64,000 nt of DNA from Limnanthes douglasii subsp. nivea (Eukaryota > Streptophyta > Magnoliopsida > Brassicales > Limnanthaceae). A model generated the notes under the pieces. That model had not been told where the DNA came from. It did no database searches and worked only from the letters and a program-made list of their open reading frames with translations. Shown in pieces: positions 31,269 through 43,959 of the stretch; positions within the stretch are counted from its first letter, which is position 1, and every line of letters starts with the position of its first letter. The translations under genes and the position numbers were made by a program. The stretch is taken from NCBI GenBank assembly GCA_036936605.1, contig JAUPFV010000005.1, forward strand, positions 55,014,742 to 55,078,741. The letters are read 5' to 3'.

Positions 31269-32899
31269 CCATTGTCCCAAGCTCATGATATAAAGACAAA
31301 TTTTTGTTTCTAAAATCTGTCAGCTTTAAGTAGATCATCGATTATTTTAAAATCATCAACCAGTGTTAGATGGTAAAAAAGTAGTACTGGTCCCTTCGAA
31401 AGATCATTCATGGTGATGAAATCTTTAATAAAGAGAGGGGTTTGGCTTAGTCTAGAAGCCATAATCACTTACAGAAGTATAAACCACAAATTCAGTGTTG
31501 TTTGTGTAGGGCAGAGGTCCAAGATTTTAAAGTACTCCACTATCATCAAATCTAGTGGGAACCGAAGACCCCATTTGATGACCTCATGGTAGACCACCAA
31601 TTCATCTGCTCCATAATCTAGTGGAGTCTCGTCTTCTTTTGGAAGTCAAAGTGCAATGTTGTGTGCCACTCCTCATTTCTTCTTCAAACGATCAACATGA
31701 TCTTCGTTATAGTAAATGTATGACACACTTTTTAACGCCATAATGCATTCGGGGAGGAGTGGTATCAATTTTACACTGATTGAGACAACAACATCCTCGA
31801 GAATCTCAACTGGGGCTTTATTTTTCTTTCTTCTTATCTCTGGTGCTCCTTGTTTTGAGGCATCATGTTCTTGTGTCAGATGCAACATCACTTTCCTTGG
31901 CATCAACATTTGATTAAGTTGCTTCTGAATTAGCTTCTTCCTTAGACGTTTCGTCTATAAATTGAGGAGGATTGGAGGTTGAGATTGGTTTTTCTTTTTG
32001 AGTATGAGAGAGTTTATGAGACTCTGTGATGGTCTCAACAATCTCCCTCAGGGGATGAGATGATGATGTAGGGTTATTGGTGTTGTTTTGTGAAGAGGTA
32101 TCAGCTTTGAAGTCTCTCATAGCTATGAAAGTATTCTTTTTGATAGAAAAACTATGAGAGAGATGAGCTTCTGGTTTAATCTGAGGAGTTACCTTGCGTG
32201 ATGTTCAAGGATGATTATAATTGATAAATGATGTAGCTTCTGACTTCTTTGAGTAGATGAGCTTGATGTTGTTTTACAATTATTTTGAGGAGAAGCAGAC
32301 AAAGGCATTGGAGAAGAATTTCGAAGCATTGATGGCGAAGAATTTCTTAATGAAAGTTGTTGACATTCTGGAGTGGATGAGATTGGAGACACAAAGAAAC
32401 TTTGACTTGGGTTGAAATTATTGTAAAACGTGGTTTGAGTAGAGAATAAAGGAGAACTGTTTATCAATTATGCATCTTTATACTCAGCATCCGTTTTGTT
32501 GATACAAAAAAAGTCGTAAGTGGCAAAAACTGGTTTTTTTGGTTGTTGGGTTTTTTTTTCATAAACCAAGTTGAAGAATAATCTTCAAATTAGTTTATCA
32601 TGCTTGAAGATTGACTAGAAAGTATGAATTTTCTGATGAAAGTAGCCAAGATATTGGGTGTTCAGATGAAGGTAGCTAAGGGTTCAATGGGTTATATGAG
32701 ATTTCTCTTATTAAAAGGTGTTTGTAAAACACAAGCAATGAGTGAGAGAAGAATTTATAGAAGAAAAGAAAGAGAGGAAGGGTAAGAGAAGTGGAAGATG
32801 TGATAAAGATGACTGGGTAAAATATCAAGAGGTTACTTGTAGGAGAGATAATATGATACCTATTAAATGTCAGACCTAGTGCCATGCCTAATGCTTAGT

Positions 32900-33231
32900 G
32901 AATCATCGCACATGTTCCATACCATACCAATTTTTTTTTACCGTTATGAGAAGGCCAGCTAATGTTTCTACATATAATATTTGAAGTGCTAACAAAGGGT
33001 TATGCTAATTTCGAGGTGAATACGCTTACAAGTTTATTCGAGGATGATAAGTATGAATTTAAACAATTCTGAAATGACATAAGTTCGAAGCAACATTTAG
33101 AAACGCATTTGTTTGAGGACAAGATATGTTTGAAGCAGATTGAACTTTCGAAAGGAGTATATTCTGTCTATTACGAATTCCGATGATAACTAGTTCTTAT
33201 TTATTGTCTTTCATAAGAACTAGGGGGCTAC
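32900..33231. other. 3' untranslated part of gypsy E with second repeat patch and polypurine tract
   Basis: At about 32975-33055 the TTCGAGGTG / TTTGAAGTGCTAAC motif of the 28.8-kb array reappears in two or three decayed units. AACTAGGGGGCTAC (33218-33231) abuts the 3' LTR and is the likely polypurine tract. Confidence 0.6.
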
Positions 33232-33504
33232 TGATAAGGATATCGACTATTAGGGGCTTAAATATAATAAACTAAAGTCTTATATGACTAGTTGTATAGT
33301 TGAAAGATAGTTTTTGGCTAAGCCTGTGAATAACCCATTTATATAACCAATTATATTACACTAAGTCTGAACGCCTATAAATAATGGATAAGACTGTGAA
33401 TAAAGGATACGAAATTTTCATTAGTTCCATCTTGTTTTCACTTTTACTTTCTATCTTTGGAATCAAACTCTTTTTTTCTCTCAAAACTGGATTTACACTT
33501 AACA
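33232..33504 (+). repeat. 3' LTR of gypsy E
   Basis: 273 bp aligned with 22718-23011, sharing AAAGTCTTATATGAC, GTTGAAAGATAGTTTT and the CCTATAAATAATG box. It is shorter through a deletion in the middle. Confidence 0.83.
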
Positions 33505-34900
33505 AATTTACTCATTTTGTTGAAGCCACGATGGTGGTTGAAGTACAAAATAGTTACAATGGAGGCAAATTTGAGTGCTAACACTTTTGTGATTGTGAAT
33601 AATTCTTATGAGCGGGATCATCAACCAAAAGTTACATATGACTTAGGCGATACAAAGTATTTTGTTAAAGAGACGAAAGCTTTATATAATTTACTTTATT
33701 GCTTCCATTCCATATATTTTCTCTATATGTGATAATGATCTTATGGATATTATAGAGAAGAACCCTGTAAAAATTTGTACTACAGATCCAAATGGGAACC
33801 TTCATGTTTCTAAAATCTATTCCCTGAGGTTGAATGTTCTTCCCTGCTCTTGAGCTTTATTCTGTGTTAGGAGATATTCTAGATTTTTATAGGACAGTTC
33901 GGAAATGAGTGCCATACTGGACGCTAAATTTGAAGCTAAAGATAATGTACAAATGAAGTTACAATAAAATACTTTTGATGAGAGAAAATCGAGGCTAGAA
34001 GATGAGGCTGAAGTTGCTACTGAAGATCAATTGAAAGACAAGTTAGAAATGGAAGGGAAAAAAATAATTCAGTTGAAGAATAAATAGTTGTCCAAGTCTT
34101 TGATGTTGGCACATGATATTTTCTTATTTAATAACTAATGGATTCAAGTATTAAGTGGAAATAATAAAAAAGCTCTCGGTAAACGAGTAAAGTAATCATT
34201 ATAAACGCATTAGTATAGAGTTGGCTGAGCGAAATAACTTACAGGAAGACTTGGATGCATCATTATAGGAAAATATCAACTTGCAAGTAACATTGGATAA
34301 TGAGCGATCCATATGTGTTGAAATTGCAGCCAATTTTCAGTAAAAATGGTTACAAATGCTTACGAAGTTGTGTGTAAGGCCGAGTCTGATTTGGTACTTG
34401 AATTTTATAAGATGTATATTGATATACTTATGGATTCGATGTTGTATTATGTTGTTAAAAATGATAGCCCTCAAACTTGTCATTGGATTATTTCTGTGGA
34501 TCACAAACCTCTTGCTAAGTCAATGAAGGGTGGTTATTGTGTCTATGACCTTCTAAAAGAACTTGGAAATAATTTTTTTACCAATATTAGCTACTTGAGG
34601 GTAATAATACTCTAAAAGTTGGAAAAGCTCAAGTAATTATGCATTCTGTTGAATCAAGTAAGACTCCTCTAACCCATGTTATCGAATTTGTAGTTTCTCA
34701 TTTGGTTAAAAATATCCCTCTAGCTTTTTTTGGCTAAAAGTATCCCTCCAACTCTTTTGACTAAAAATATATTTCCATTTCAATTGAAGGGAAATATGCC
34801 CCCAGCTACTTTGAATGTATCTTCAGTTGTAATAGATGAGAATGATTCATCGAAATCTAGTCTCAAATGATATCTCCTCTATCATTTTTATAATTTGATT
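33505..34900 (+). pseudogene. Possible antisense gene remnant of gypsy J
   Basis: Open pieces in + with charged, helix-prone sequence (ERKSRLEDEAEVATEDQLKDK near 34000; SDLVLEFYKMYIDILMD near 34385, loosely like SDMVLLFHEKFPKRNLGD of A). It occupies the position expected for the antisense gene of J. Weak; could be unrelated. Confidence 0.35.
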
Positions 34901-35442
34901 AAACCATACCATTTAGGTTTGCTTATGCTATGAACCTTCATTTGATATGAAAGTTTTGTCAGGTTTTAAGTTTAAGAAGTGAATTTATTCAGTTATGTTT
35001 CAATGACTAGTGTTATGTTTTGATCTTTTTAACTCGTAGTTAATATTTTGATTTTTTCGTCTGAATACTCTCTTATTCTAAGTGGTCAACTTCATAGGCA
35101 AAATATTGTAAAGAATACATGGGCCCATTCTTTGAGTTATATCTAGAGTATCCAACATTATTTTAGAATGACTCATAGTTCATTTTAAAATTTATTTAAA
35201 GAATTTTCATACTGTCTGTAAGGAATTCCTGGATCCCTCAAAGTGTAAAATATTGTGTTTGTCGTGATATTACATTTATTTTTTTATTAGGGATGTCCCA
35301 ACTTCCAAAGTAATAGTATTTCCTTTTGTCAATTGTACTCGAGGGATTATAAGATCATTTGCATTGATAAAGACTATATTATATCTTTAGACATATCCTT
35401 TCAAGCTTATAAATGTTTTTCCTTCCCTTGTTATAGTCGAAT

Positions 35443-35445
<3 letters not shown>

Positions 35446-35499
<54 letters not shown>
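35446..35499. repeat. (TA)n microsatellite
   Basis: About 27 uninterrupted TA units. Expected to be length-variable between individuals. Confidence 0.95.
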
Positions 35500-35500
<1 letters not shown>

Positions 35501-36319
35501 TTCTTTTGTTTTTGTAGAATCTTTAAATTCACTCGTTGAGTATGATAATAGTATTCTTATACTCGTTTCTTACATTTTAGAAGGACCATTAAGTTCACTT
35601 CTTTAATTTGATAGAAGAATAATTAGATATATTCCTTGTATTTTAGTAGAATCCTTAGATTTACTCGTTGAGCAAGAACAGAAAATGACACATTTTATTT
35701 CTTAAATACATTTTATTGATTGTTAGATACCTCAGATCTGAGTAGAACATATATAGAATCTTAGCAAAAAAATTTACAAAGCACAATTGTTAAACAAAAT
35801 AGTTGTGACTTATAAAGGATAATATAACTTCAAATACTCTATATTCCATAGATGTCAAAGTTTTTTTCCTTTATTATTGAGTAGTCGATATGTTTCTAGC
35901 TCTATTTTAGACTTCACAGTGTAAAGGCATTCCCAATTAAAATCTAGTTTAACATGGATTTTTTTTCCTTGCTATGAAATAATACCCTTTTTAGGAACTT
36001 TTTCCCAAGTTCGAAGCTTAAGAGTAAAACTTTATAATTTTATATATTGCACATCAAAGTTTTATAATGCGTTGACCGAATATGGGATTATACTCTTATC
36101 TCTTCTTTTATATCGAGTGTGTCTTGCCTTGTTTCCAATTTTCTTTCATTATCATAAGTTATATATGAGGGTATATTCATTTTGGTTAGGATGACTTCTT
36201 CCATGCTATACACCAATAATTTTTTTGTTTCATCCGTTGTTGTTTTTGGAGTGATTTTGTAGGATCGAATAACGTTTTTGTAAACATTTTGGCCAATTTC
36301 ATGTTGTTCTATCCAACAT

Positions 36320-36780
36320 CTTTTTGATACCTTCTTGTATGGTTCAATTAGTAACTTTTACTTGACCGTTAGCATATGGATGAAAATGAGAGATAAATAT
36401 TTGTTTTATACCTTTCTTTCCACGAAATCATGTGACCTTATCATTCTAAAATTGATTCTGATTGTCCGTTTCAATGTTCATTGGTACTTCGTAGCGATAA
36501 CATATATTTCTTTCTATGAAGTTAATTTTTGAGAATTTACCCACTCGGAGAAGTAATCTACTATAATTGACAAAATATTTATTCTTTTGGAATCTTTAAA
36601 AAGAGGTCTTACAATGTCAAATAAATTGCTTTGAATGTTATTTCTAGTAGTTAGTATGGACTTAATAGAGTTTGAGAGTCTTTGGCATGTGTCATAATGT
36701 TTAACTTTCTCTTTTGCATCTTTCATTATTGTGGGTCAGTAGTAACCTTGAAAGATAATTATTTTTTGTAACGATTCATA
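36320..36780 (-). pseudogene. Integrase remnant of gypsy J
   Basis: On minus: MKDAKEKVKHYDTCQRLSN (zinc-binding end), VDYFSEWVNS (core) and, further left, FHPYANGQVKVTN, where the catalytic Glu of the usual QVEVTN is Lys. Frames broken. Confidence 0.75.
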
Positions 36781-37329
36781 TCCATAGTGCGCATTTCCTT
36801 TTCCACCATGAAGTTCTTCAACTATAAAGATGCTTTTTCTAGGTCGAGAAATCTGAGTAAATGTTTGGTGAATTTGCTTTATAGTGTATTTGATATCCAT
36901 ACAAATATTAATGACATTATTTTAACTTTTCTTTCCTCTATCTTGTTTTGAGACAATTTCCATTCACTTAGATATTTGATGATTGGGGGTTCTCCAATAT
37001 TGTTCTTATTCTTCTTCTTCAATTACCCATATTCTCAAAGCTAAGACTGCTGATATACATTTATTGGGTACAATTATTGATGGTTTATCTTAGGAAATTA
37101 ACGCTGTTTTAGATGTCATACATGCTAATGGATCATCGCCCGTATTGTTTTTTTATTTGTACTTACTTAAAGTCGATTTATTAAAAAATAACCATTTAGG
37201 GCAATGATGTTTAAATTTAAATTATTTTCTCTTTCGTTGCTTTTGTTTGACATAGTACTTAATTTACCACAAATTGGAAATCTGTGAAAAGTCAAAATAT
37301 TTTGGCTCCCCAAACATTTGGTAGTCAAA

Positions 37330-38760
37330 TAATTGCTATGGTTGCCACATACTATACTCAATTATTTGAAGTTGGAGAACCAAACTGGATTCCTGATTCT
37401 AATATTTAATTTTTGCTTCGTCTATCTATATGGATCTTCTAGGTGGTTTGGGCTTTCTCTTCTAAAGGGTCGTGCCTCTTGGATTGAAATTATGTTAAGA
37501 AATATGTCGGAACCTGAGCCTTCAATGTTGTTATCGGTTCGTACTGTATGTCGTAGTTTCCCAACTCTACTAACCATTTGGCCAGTCTACCAGATATATC
37601 TTCTTTAACATAACATTTATTATTAAAAAATATGGTATAAGATGATTGTATGATTTTGAAAGTGTAGCCTTGTCATTTTTTATGTTACTATTAATGTACG
37701 GGCAAGTTTCTAGAGTTGTAGATACCTGGTTTCAACACTTAGTAGAGATTAACTTACATAATATATGAGTTTGAACTCTAATTCTTCTCCGTTTCTTTGA
37801 GAAATGCTCACGACATAATTTTTTATTGTAATGTATATAAATAATGGTTCTCCTAGCTTTGTATTTGTTAATATTTCTAAAGAAGCAATTAATTATGATG
37901 TTGTTGAATACTTCTTCACATGTCGGAGTCATGTTGAATTTTCCTGCACCTCACAGTACTTGAAAGAATGACTACTACTTGTCTGAGGATTGGAGATGAA
38001 TCTGTTGATAGATGTCCATCTTCATATCAAGATTTTTATTTTCTTTGTGTTTCTTAGAGGATCCATTGCAGCCAAATTTGAAAGCTTAATTGGATATGAT
38101 TTTATTCATATTACGCGGACCATGTAGCCTAAGAATTTCATGGATCTTATGCCAGATATAGACTCTTATGAGTTCAACTTCATATTTACCCTTCTACGGT
38201 TTAAGAATGCTCTGAATGGGTCATCTAAGTTTTCTTTGTTCGTCTTGCTTGTTACCAACAAATTATCTATGTATGATTGGAGATATTTGCCGAGTTGATT
38301 TATAAAAATATTATAAAAAAATCTTTGGTATATTCTATTGCATTTTTCAAGTTGAATGATGTTACTTTGTAGTAATGAATGTCTTTTGGTTCTGAATGTG
38401 GTATGCTCTTGCTCATCATCGTGCGCTTAAGTTTGATTGTATTCGGAATAAGCATACATAAAAGATAACATCTTATTCTATGAAATAACATCCACAAGTT
38501 GATCTATTATTGGCAAGAAGAAATGATCATTTCAACCTGAATTGTTGATATATTGTAAGGCTATGCATATTCTTCATTTCCATTTTTATTTCTTACCAAC
38601 GCTTGGTTGGTTGTCCAAACTGGGTACTATGATTCCTAAATATGTCCTACGGTTGTTAATCTGTCTACATCTTCAACTATTACTTCTATTTTTTTCTTGT
38701 GAATATGACCTTACATTTTTGCTTTATTAGTAAAACGTTATCATTGATTGATAATTTATA
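37330..38760 (-). pseudogene. RNase H and reverse transcriptase remnant of gypsy J
   Basis: DISGRLAKWLVELGNYDIQY near 37540 marks the RNase H part, as DISSRMTKWLVELGDF does in B. HYYKVTSFNLKNA near 38360-38400 corresponds to CYKVMPFGLKNA of RT. Many stops. Confidence 0.72.
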
Positions 38761-38899
38761 ACATATGATTTTTGGTGGAACCACTACGATGTCTTATGAA
38801 TTCCAAGCAAACAAAGTAAGATCATTATGCAAAAGGTCAAGTAATTTATACCTTAATCCCATGGGGATGTCTCAACCGAGACGTAATATCTTCTATTTT

Positions 38900-40930
38900 T
38901 CCATTCTGGTTCCATTACGGGGGGGCTTCTCTAGGATCATCCATGTTGTCAAGTCGCCGTTTGGTTTCTATTGCTCGTGCTATTATTTGTGAGAAAAAAA
39001 ATCTACATAACACTCCCTGGATGTCTTCTAGTTTCCTATGATTATTCTTACCTTCTTATTGATAAGGTACTTGAGGCTTGGTGGACTGTAGATACAAAGA
39101 CATGCATTTGATCCAGTCACAATATTTGGACAACTACACTATAAGAAGATTAAGCATCCACGATCATAAATAGGAAACACACTTTTTCTCTGAATTCTTG
39201 TTTGTCAAGAGCGGCGTCCATGTTATTCTCTACCAGCACTTGTGCACTCGTTCTTGTAAATTATTTCAAAAAAAACTATGAAAGGATTAACCTCGGAACA
39301 CCTCGCATTCCATCTTAGATTCTTTTATATATGATACTGGTTCAATTCATCCATCTATACACTGATTAATACGACATCTCCGTGAGGTGTTATCACTCAT
39401 TTTAGATCCTCATTAGAAAGGGTCAATATTTGATATGAGTTTTGTTATAAATGTGATGATGTTTGGCCATGAAATTGAACATCCAAATCCCTAATTTATA
39501 TTTTTCTTGATTTTTTTGTGATCCTGGAAAACTTATTTATTCTCAGAGTGACACATTTAGTTTACCTATTTGGATCATATTCCAAATATTATTTTATTTC
39601 TCTACAAAGATCATATTTGTCGAGAGTTCTCAGTTTTTTTTGCGGTCTCTTATTCATTTACTATTGGACTCGTTCAGTGTCAACTTTCATGGTTCGTTCA
39701 TACTTTTTCTACAAGCTTTAAAATGTTACTATCGCTAACCATTTTTTAAACTTCGTCTTATAAAGCCAAGAAATCCCTTGTGTAATGACATATATCGCAA
39801 TAAAATTTGAAATATTTTATTTTATCTCTTTGGTCTTGGGATTGTGTAACTTATTTTACATATTATATATATATATATGAGAGTATCCTTGGTTATTTCA
39901 TAGACTACATCTAAGTTTTTGGTCAATTCAATGCGTGACCCTCTAGTCGGATGCTCTAGAATTTGATTATTATGGTTGTTGTAATTGATTCTATACTTTT
40001 ATTTGGAGCCTTAGTTCTGGCTGTAATTTTTTAACCGAGATAATCTTTCATTGTTATGCCTTTTGGAGGATTTATCGTGTAACTTAGAATTGACTTATAT
40101 AGTTGTATATGAATCATTGTTGTAGGCTAACACATTGATTCTTATTCACATAAGGTCGTGGTGTTTCCTTTAAGCCTTGACTTTTCGAAATCTTATACAC
40201 TTATTAAATACTCCACTTGCGCCAACAAATCATCAAAGATGACGACGTTCTTTTTCTCGAGGATGTTGGCCAGGGGTCTTGGCAATATTTATGACTTGTA
40301 TGCAGCAATAACTACCAAGTCGTGACAGTATTGTAGCTCAGTCTTAGGTACCACAAGCCTTTGAATATTTTATTCCAAACCCTTATTTGAACCTTTTCTT
40401 ATAATAAATGATATAATAACCATCTTCTTATATATATATATATATCTAGACACGAGGTGATTCCTGAATTTTGTTTGCATAATGCTGACACTTGTGATAC
40501 ATCCTTTTATAAGGTTGTTGGACTACGTCAATTTATGGTAGGATTAACTCACATATACCTTAACATATCACTTTAAATTATTCCCCATGACGAGTCATAT
40601 CATCCTTACAACTAACATTGTCGATCTTGTGGTTGTTGAAGCTTAACGATAACTTTTTATATAAGATTTTTGGTGTAAATGGAGATTCATCTCGCAGATC
40701 ATCATCATCAATATTAAGAAAATGATTTAGTTTTTGCGTGTTTACTTCTCCTATACATGAATATCCCTACCAATGTTCGGTTAAAGGCATTGTGTTGCAC
40801 TTGTTTTAAATTTTTGGTGAAAATCTGTTACGGTAAAGCCCCTAGGATATTGTAGTGTAATATGGATTCGACTGAGTTAGATGGTATGAACTCGAAGAGT
40901 TTTGTTGATCCGTGAATGGCAGATGTGTCA
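38900..40930 (-). pseudogene. Protease and gag region of gypsy J
   Basis: Only short matches remain. On minus near 40220-40330, CHDLVVIAAYKS...ANILEKKNVVIFDDLLAQ parallels the gag stretch VAMTTFCQGLLPGNLANKE in F. From 39.0 to 40.6 kb it is clearly related to K (50.6-52.1 kb). Confidence 0.5.
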
Positions 40931-41457
40931 TGTATTGATTAATTTTCGAAACCTATGCATATCCCGAAGATATATATGGGTGAATTATTGGTAAGTATTT
41001 ATAATTATGTTGAAACTAATATTGCATTAGGGATGTTTTTTGTACTGTTGGTTATTTGTTAAGCCGTTAGGTTTTGAAAATTTGGATGAATTCTTGGTTG
41101 GGCCATTACAGCATGCTGATGATTTGATTGAACTCTTTACTATGCCATATGAACTTCTTGGTGATTATCTCTTATTCCAGACTGAGGAAAAGTATTGACT
41201 TTTTTTCCAAAGGGAGACATCAACTATGAAGGTTTTCTTTTCTCCAATGCTACCATCTAGTTGATGTTCTCGATGGTGTTCTCATTTCCTCTGTTATCTC
41301 TGTCTCTTAACGTACTTATCATGCTTTCCCTCTTCTGACTACGGCGTTGATGATGAAATTTCCAACATTTGTTGGAGGATCATTGATCAGAGTGATTACT
41401 AATAATATATTTTTATGCCAGAAAATAATATTGCGTCAATTTGTTATGTTCCCAAGG
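40931..41457. other. Unassigned sequence before element H
   Basis: No motif recognised; an open run near 41090-41200 on + is probably chance. It may hold the lost 5' end of J. Confidence 0.3.
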
Positions 41458-41847
41458 TGATCTTTTATCATTAACAATAGGGTCAGAAATCATCGGGGGC
41501 TAAGAATGGAAACTGGGTCGAATTTATCTTAGGGGGAATTATAGGTTTATAATAAAAACCATGTTTAGTAAGTTGGGTGCCTAATGACTAAGCTGTGTGC
41601 CAGCCTTATACATTCTTGGGCCTGGGGACTCATGAGATTGACCCATACACATGATCCGACCCGATTGGCCCATGATCCAACATTATCCTATAAATAGTCC
41701 AAAGAACACCATTTAATGGGTTGGAATCTTTCTCTCTCTACATATTAAATATTAGCACCTCACTTATCTCTCTACTCTCCACCTAAAATTTAATACATCA
41801 CTTATATATTGACTTAAATACCATCTAAACTAGTTTTAACCATATCA
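41458..41847 (+). repeat. 5' LTR of gypsy H
   Basis: About 390 bp, related to the solo LTR at 21619-21991; the start is placed at TGATCTTTTATC by comparison. CCTATAAATAGTCC near 41689 is a good TATA box. The primer site TTGGTGACCACAGTGAGAG follows at 41850-41868. Confidence 0.78.
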
Positions 41848-41935
41848 TATTGGTGACCACAGTGAGAGCGGAAAGTACCCAAATAACAGTATTCGAAACT
41901 CGACTTGCAGATTAGCCTTTAGATTTCTTTGAGAC

Positions 41936-43490
41936 ATGGATCCCGATATACATATAGATCATTCTTTCAAAAATGAGGGGGTCAGAGGCGATGAAGAATA
42001 TGTGCATACATCATATGCGAATCATTATATTAAGGAACAAATTTCAATTCAAAAAGAGCATGATTAGTTACTGGAAGAAATTGAGGCATTAAAGGCTCAA
42101 AGGTAGGCTGAAAAGGATTTGGATGTAAATAATCCATCATAATATCTAAAAAGGGATGTCCCAGATAATAGTCCTAAACATAATCTAAATGACCATTCCC
42201 CTAAAGCCCATTTAAGGTAAAAGCAGAAAATCGGGCTAAACAATATTCAAGCCATCAGATTCTATAAAGGCTTCAACAACAGAATTAGAGTCAGAATCAA
42301 GAGTTTCTTATTCCTCTTCAAGTAGTGATAATGGTCGTAAGAAGAAGAAGAAAGAAAAGCTAGTTAAAAAGAATTTTGAAAATCATCAAAGGTCAAGTAA
42401 CCAAGACTCTTTGAGTAAAAAAACGGAAAAAGACTATCAAGGGAAAATGAAAGGCTCAGTAGACCACAGTATAGATCACATGTTGAGCGATCAATTTTTT
42501 GTGCAATCCGAACTTGGAATATTTTCCACTCCCAATGAATACCATACGTTTAGCCAAAGACACAATTGGAGACAATCAACATTGTCCTTAAAGATTCTCT
42601 CTGAACATTTTCCCAGGAAATTTGATAGTTCGAAGATAGAAAATATGATGGTAGAAAGGATCCTGACAATCATCTTGAGAAATTTAAAAATTTCATGATG
42701 AGTTTTAATGATGATGACAACTTGTTATGTAAGGTTTTTTCTCAAACATTCAAGGGTAGTGCATTGAAGTGGTATAACAGATTTCCACTAGGATCAATCA
42801 AGAATTTTGATATGTTTTGGATGGCATTTCTAATGCAGTTTGTGGGGAGTAAAAACTCAAGGGAAATGATGATACAATAATCCATTATGGACAATATTAG
42901 AATGAGTCATTAAAGGATTATATCAGCCCTTTTCTGAACATTAAAAGTGGGTTGGCAAATTGTTTTGAGCAGGTGGCTATAGTTTCACTGTGACAAGGCT
43001 AATTATCTACTGAGTTTGTTGATTCTGTGACCCGAAAGAAAGTACTAACCTGGGGTAGATTTTTGAATCAGGTCGAAAAATAAATCATAGTGGAGGAAAC
43101 GAAGAAATTGACGCAACCTCATCAATATAGGTATGCCCATACGGTCTCTGTCCCACAAGCTAGTACTCAGTCACAAGCCACAATCAGAAATCGTCTGAGG
43201 GACTTAGAGCAAGGTTTTCATCAGCTCAGACATAGTCAGACTAATCAAGGTCAACAGTCTAGGCCAAGAGGAAATCAATGGGTCCAACTTGATTATTATG
43301 TAGAGCTAGCTGAAAATGTAGCTACCATGTATGATATGGATAAGAATATTATGCAATTTCGAAGGCCAACACCTATCCAAACTTCTAGGCAAAATAAAAA
43401 CACACGGTTATGTAGTTATCACAATGACGTGGCACATGAAACTAATGATTGTATTACCTTAAAAAAGAGATACAAACATTGATCGAAAAT
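41936..43490 (+). pseudogene. gag of gypsy H
   Basis: Begins MDPDIHIDHSFKNEG at 41936. Core: FPRKFDSSKIE (42610), FSQTFKGSALKWYNRFPLGS and LMQFVGSKNS (42738-42860). Then an open 130-codon stretch (43090-43482) rich in Gln/Arg, ending in a knuckle CSYHNDVAHETNDC (43411-43452). Closest here to gag of A. Many stops between 42090 and 42410. Confidence 0.85.
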
Positions 43491-43551
43491 ACAAAACTAA
43501 CCAATTTTGTTAAATCACAATGGGTTAATAGGCAAGTAAGCTGATAAGGAA

Positions 43552-43863
43552 ATGGAAGGCCAAGGACTAAAAGTGTAAACAATAAAATGTAATGTAACAG
43601 ATGGTAAAATTAGAGGAGAAATACACAATGTGTATTTTAGTTAAGGATTGAAAGCGTAATTTACCCTTTTTATGTAACTGATTTCAGTTGTAAGCTAAGT
43701 TTTTGCGCCTCTATATAAAGGCCAAAGTTGAACTAAAAAAGGGGTTGGATTTATGAGTTAGATCACTTGCATACTTTGATTTTCTCTCTTTAGAATCTAT
43801 CTCTCTCTCTAAAACTCTTCTTCTCTTTTTTACTAAAGAAATTCCAGATAATCAAACTCCCCA
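43552..43863 (+). repeat. 5' LTR of gypsy F
   Basis: 312 bp, TGATAAGG...CTCCCCA. TATA box CTATATAAAGG near 43711; pyrimidine-rich leader after it. The primer-site-like TTGGAAACTCCACTAGGGA follows at 43866-43884. Confidence 0.82.
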
Positions 43864-43959
43864 AATTGGAAACTCCACTAGGGACGACTGATAATCAGTG
43901 TATATTCTACCAGTTTTGATTTTTATTAACCTAGAAAAACGATCTTGAAACTTTGCGAT

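Larger units (their letters stand above)
29222..32467 (-). pseudogene. Antisense extra gene of gypsy E (same family as in A and B)
   Basis: Read on minus. Near 31620-31400 it has WGLRFPLDLMIVEYFKILDL and LCPTQ, then FYHLTLVDDFKIIDDLL, aligning with the domain of A and B. After an inserted solo LTR come NPSKLNLVWRS, a likely intron (30777-30861) and NEWGSGFNSAF / INSHLWRISLGDDL. A lysine-rich segment lies at 30268-30576, coiled-coil-like pieces at 29860-29900 and an acidic end closing at TAA 29222-29224. The first part (32467 to about 31700) is Ser/Pro/Thr-rich, without a family match. Many stops; not functional. Confidence 0.75.
22718..33504 (+). mobile_element. Ty3/gypsy element E (Tat-like), + strand, with antisense extra gene
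   Basis: LTRs at 22718-23011 and 33232-33504 share TGATAA starts, a CCTATAAATAATG box and CACTTAACA ends. Order on +: PBS, gag, protease, RT, RNase H, integrase (to 28531), a tandem-repeat tract, then an antisense gene on minus (29222-32467), a second patch of the repeat, polypurine tract and 3' LTR. The outer five bases (GAAGT and AATTT) do not match, so the target duplication is lost or the ends are slightly off. Stops and frameshifts in every domain. Confidence 0.85.
33505..41457 (-). mobile_element. Decayed Ty3/gypsy element J, minus strand, no LTRs identified
   Basis: Minus-strand pol pieces occur in order from right to left: gag-like (about 40.2 kb), RT (about 38.4 kb), RNase H (37.5 kb), integrase (36.3-36.8 kb). 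A + strand open, coiled-coil-like region lies further left. The layout matches the A/B/E plan, but everything is broken by stops and frameshifts. The ends are limits set by neighbours, not observed boundaries. Confidence 0.6.
41458..43551 (+). mobile_element. Gypsy element H: 5' LTR and gag only, cut by element F
   Basis: LTR, primer site and gag run up to 43551, where the LTR of F begins (left flank TAAGC). No pol or 3' LTR of H is recognised further right, so the rest was lost when the F/K region was rearranged. Confidence 0.75.

Noticed and set aside
33232..33504. Reading this LTR as the 5' LTR of a separate element starting at 33505
   Set aside because: No primer-site-like sequence follows it and a polypurine stretch precedes it, so it fits better as the 3' LTR of E.
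35333..35539. 68-codon ORF with IYIYIY repeats
   Set aside because: Generated by the (TA)n microsatellite.
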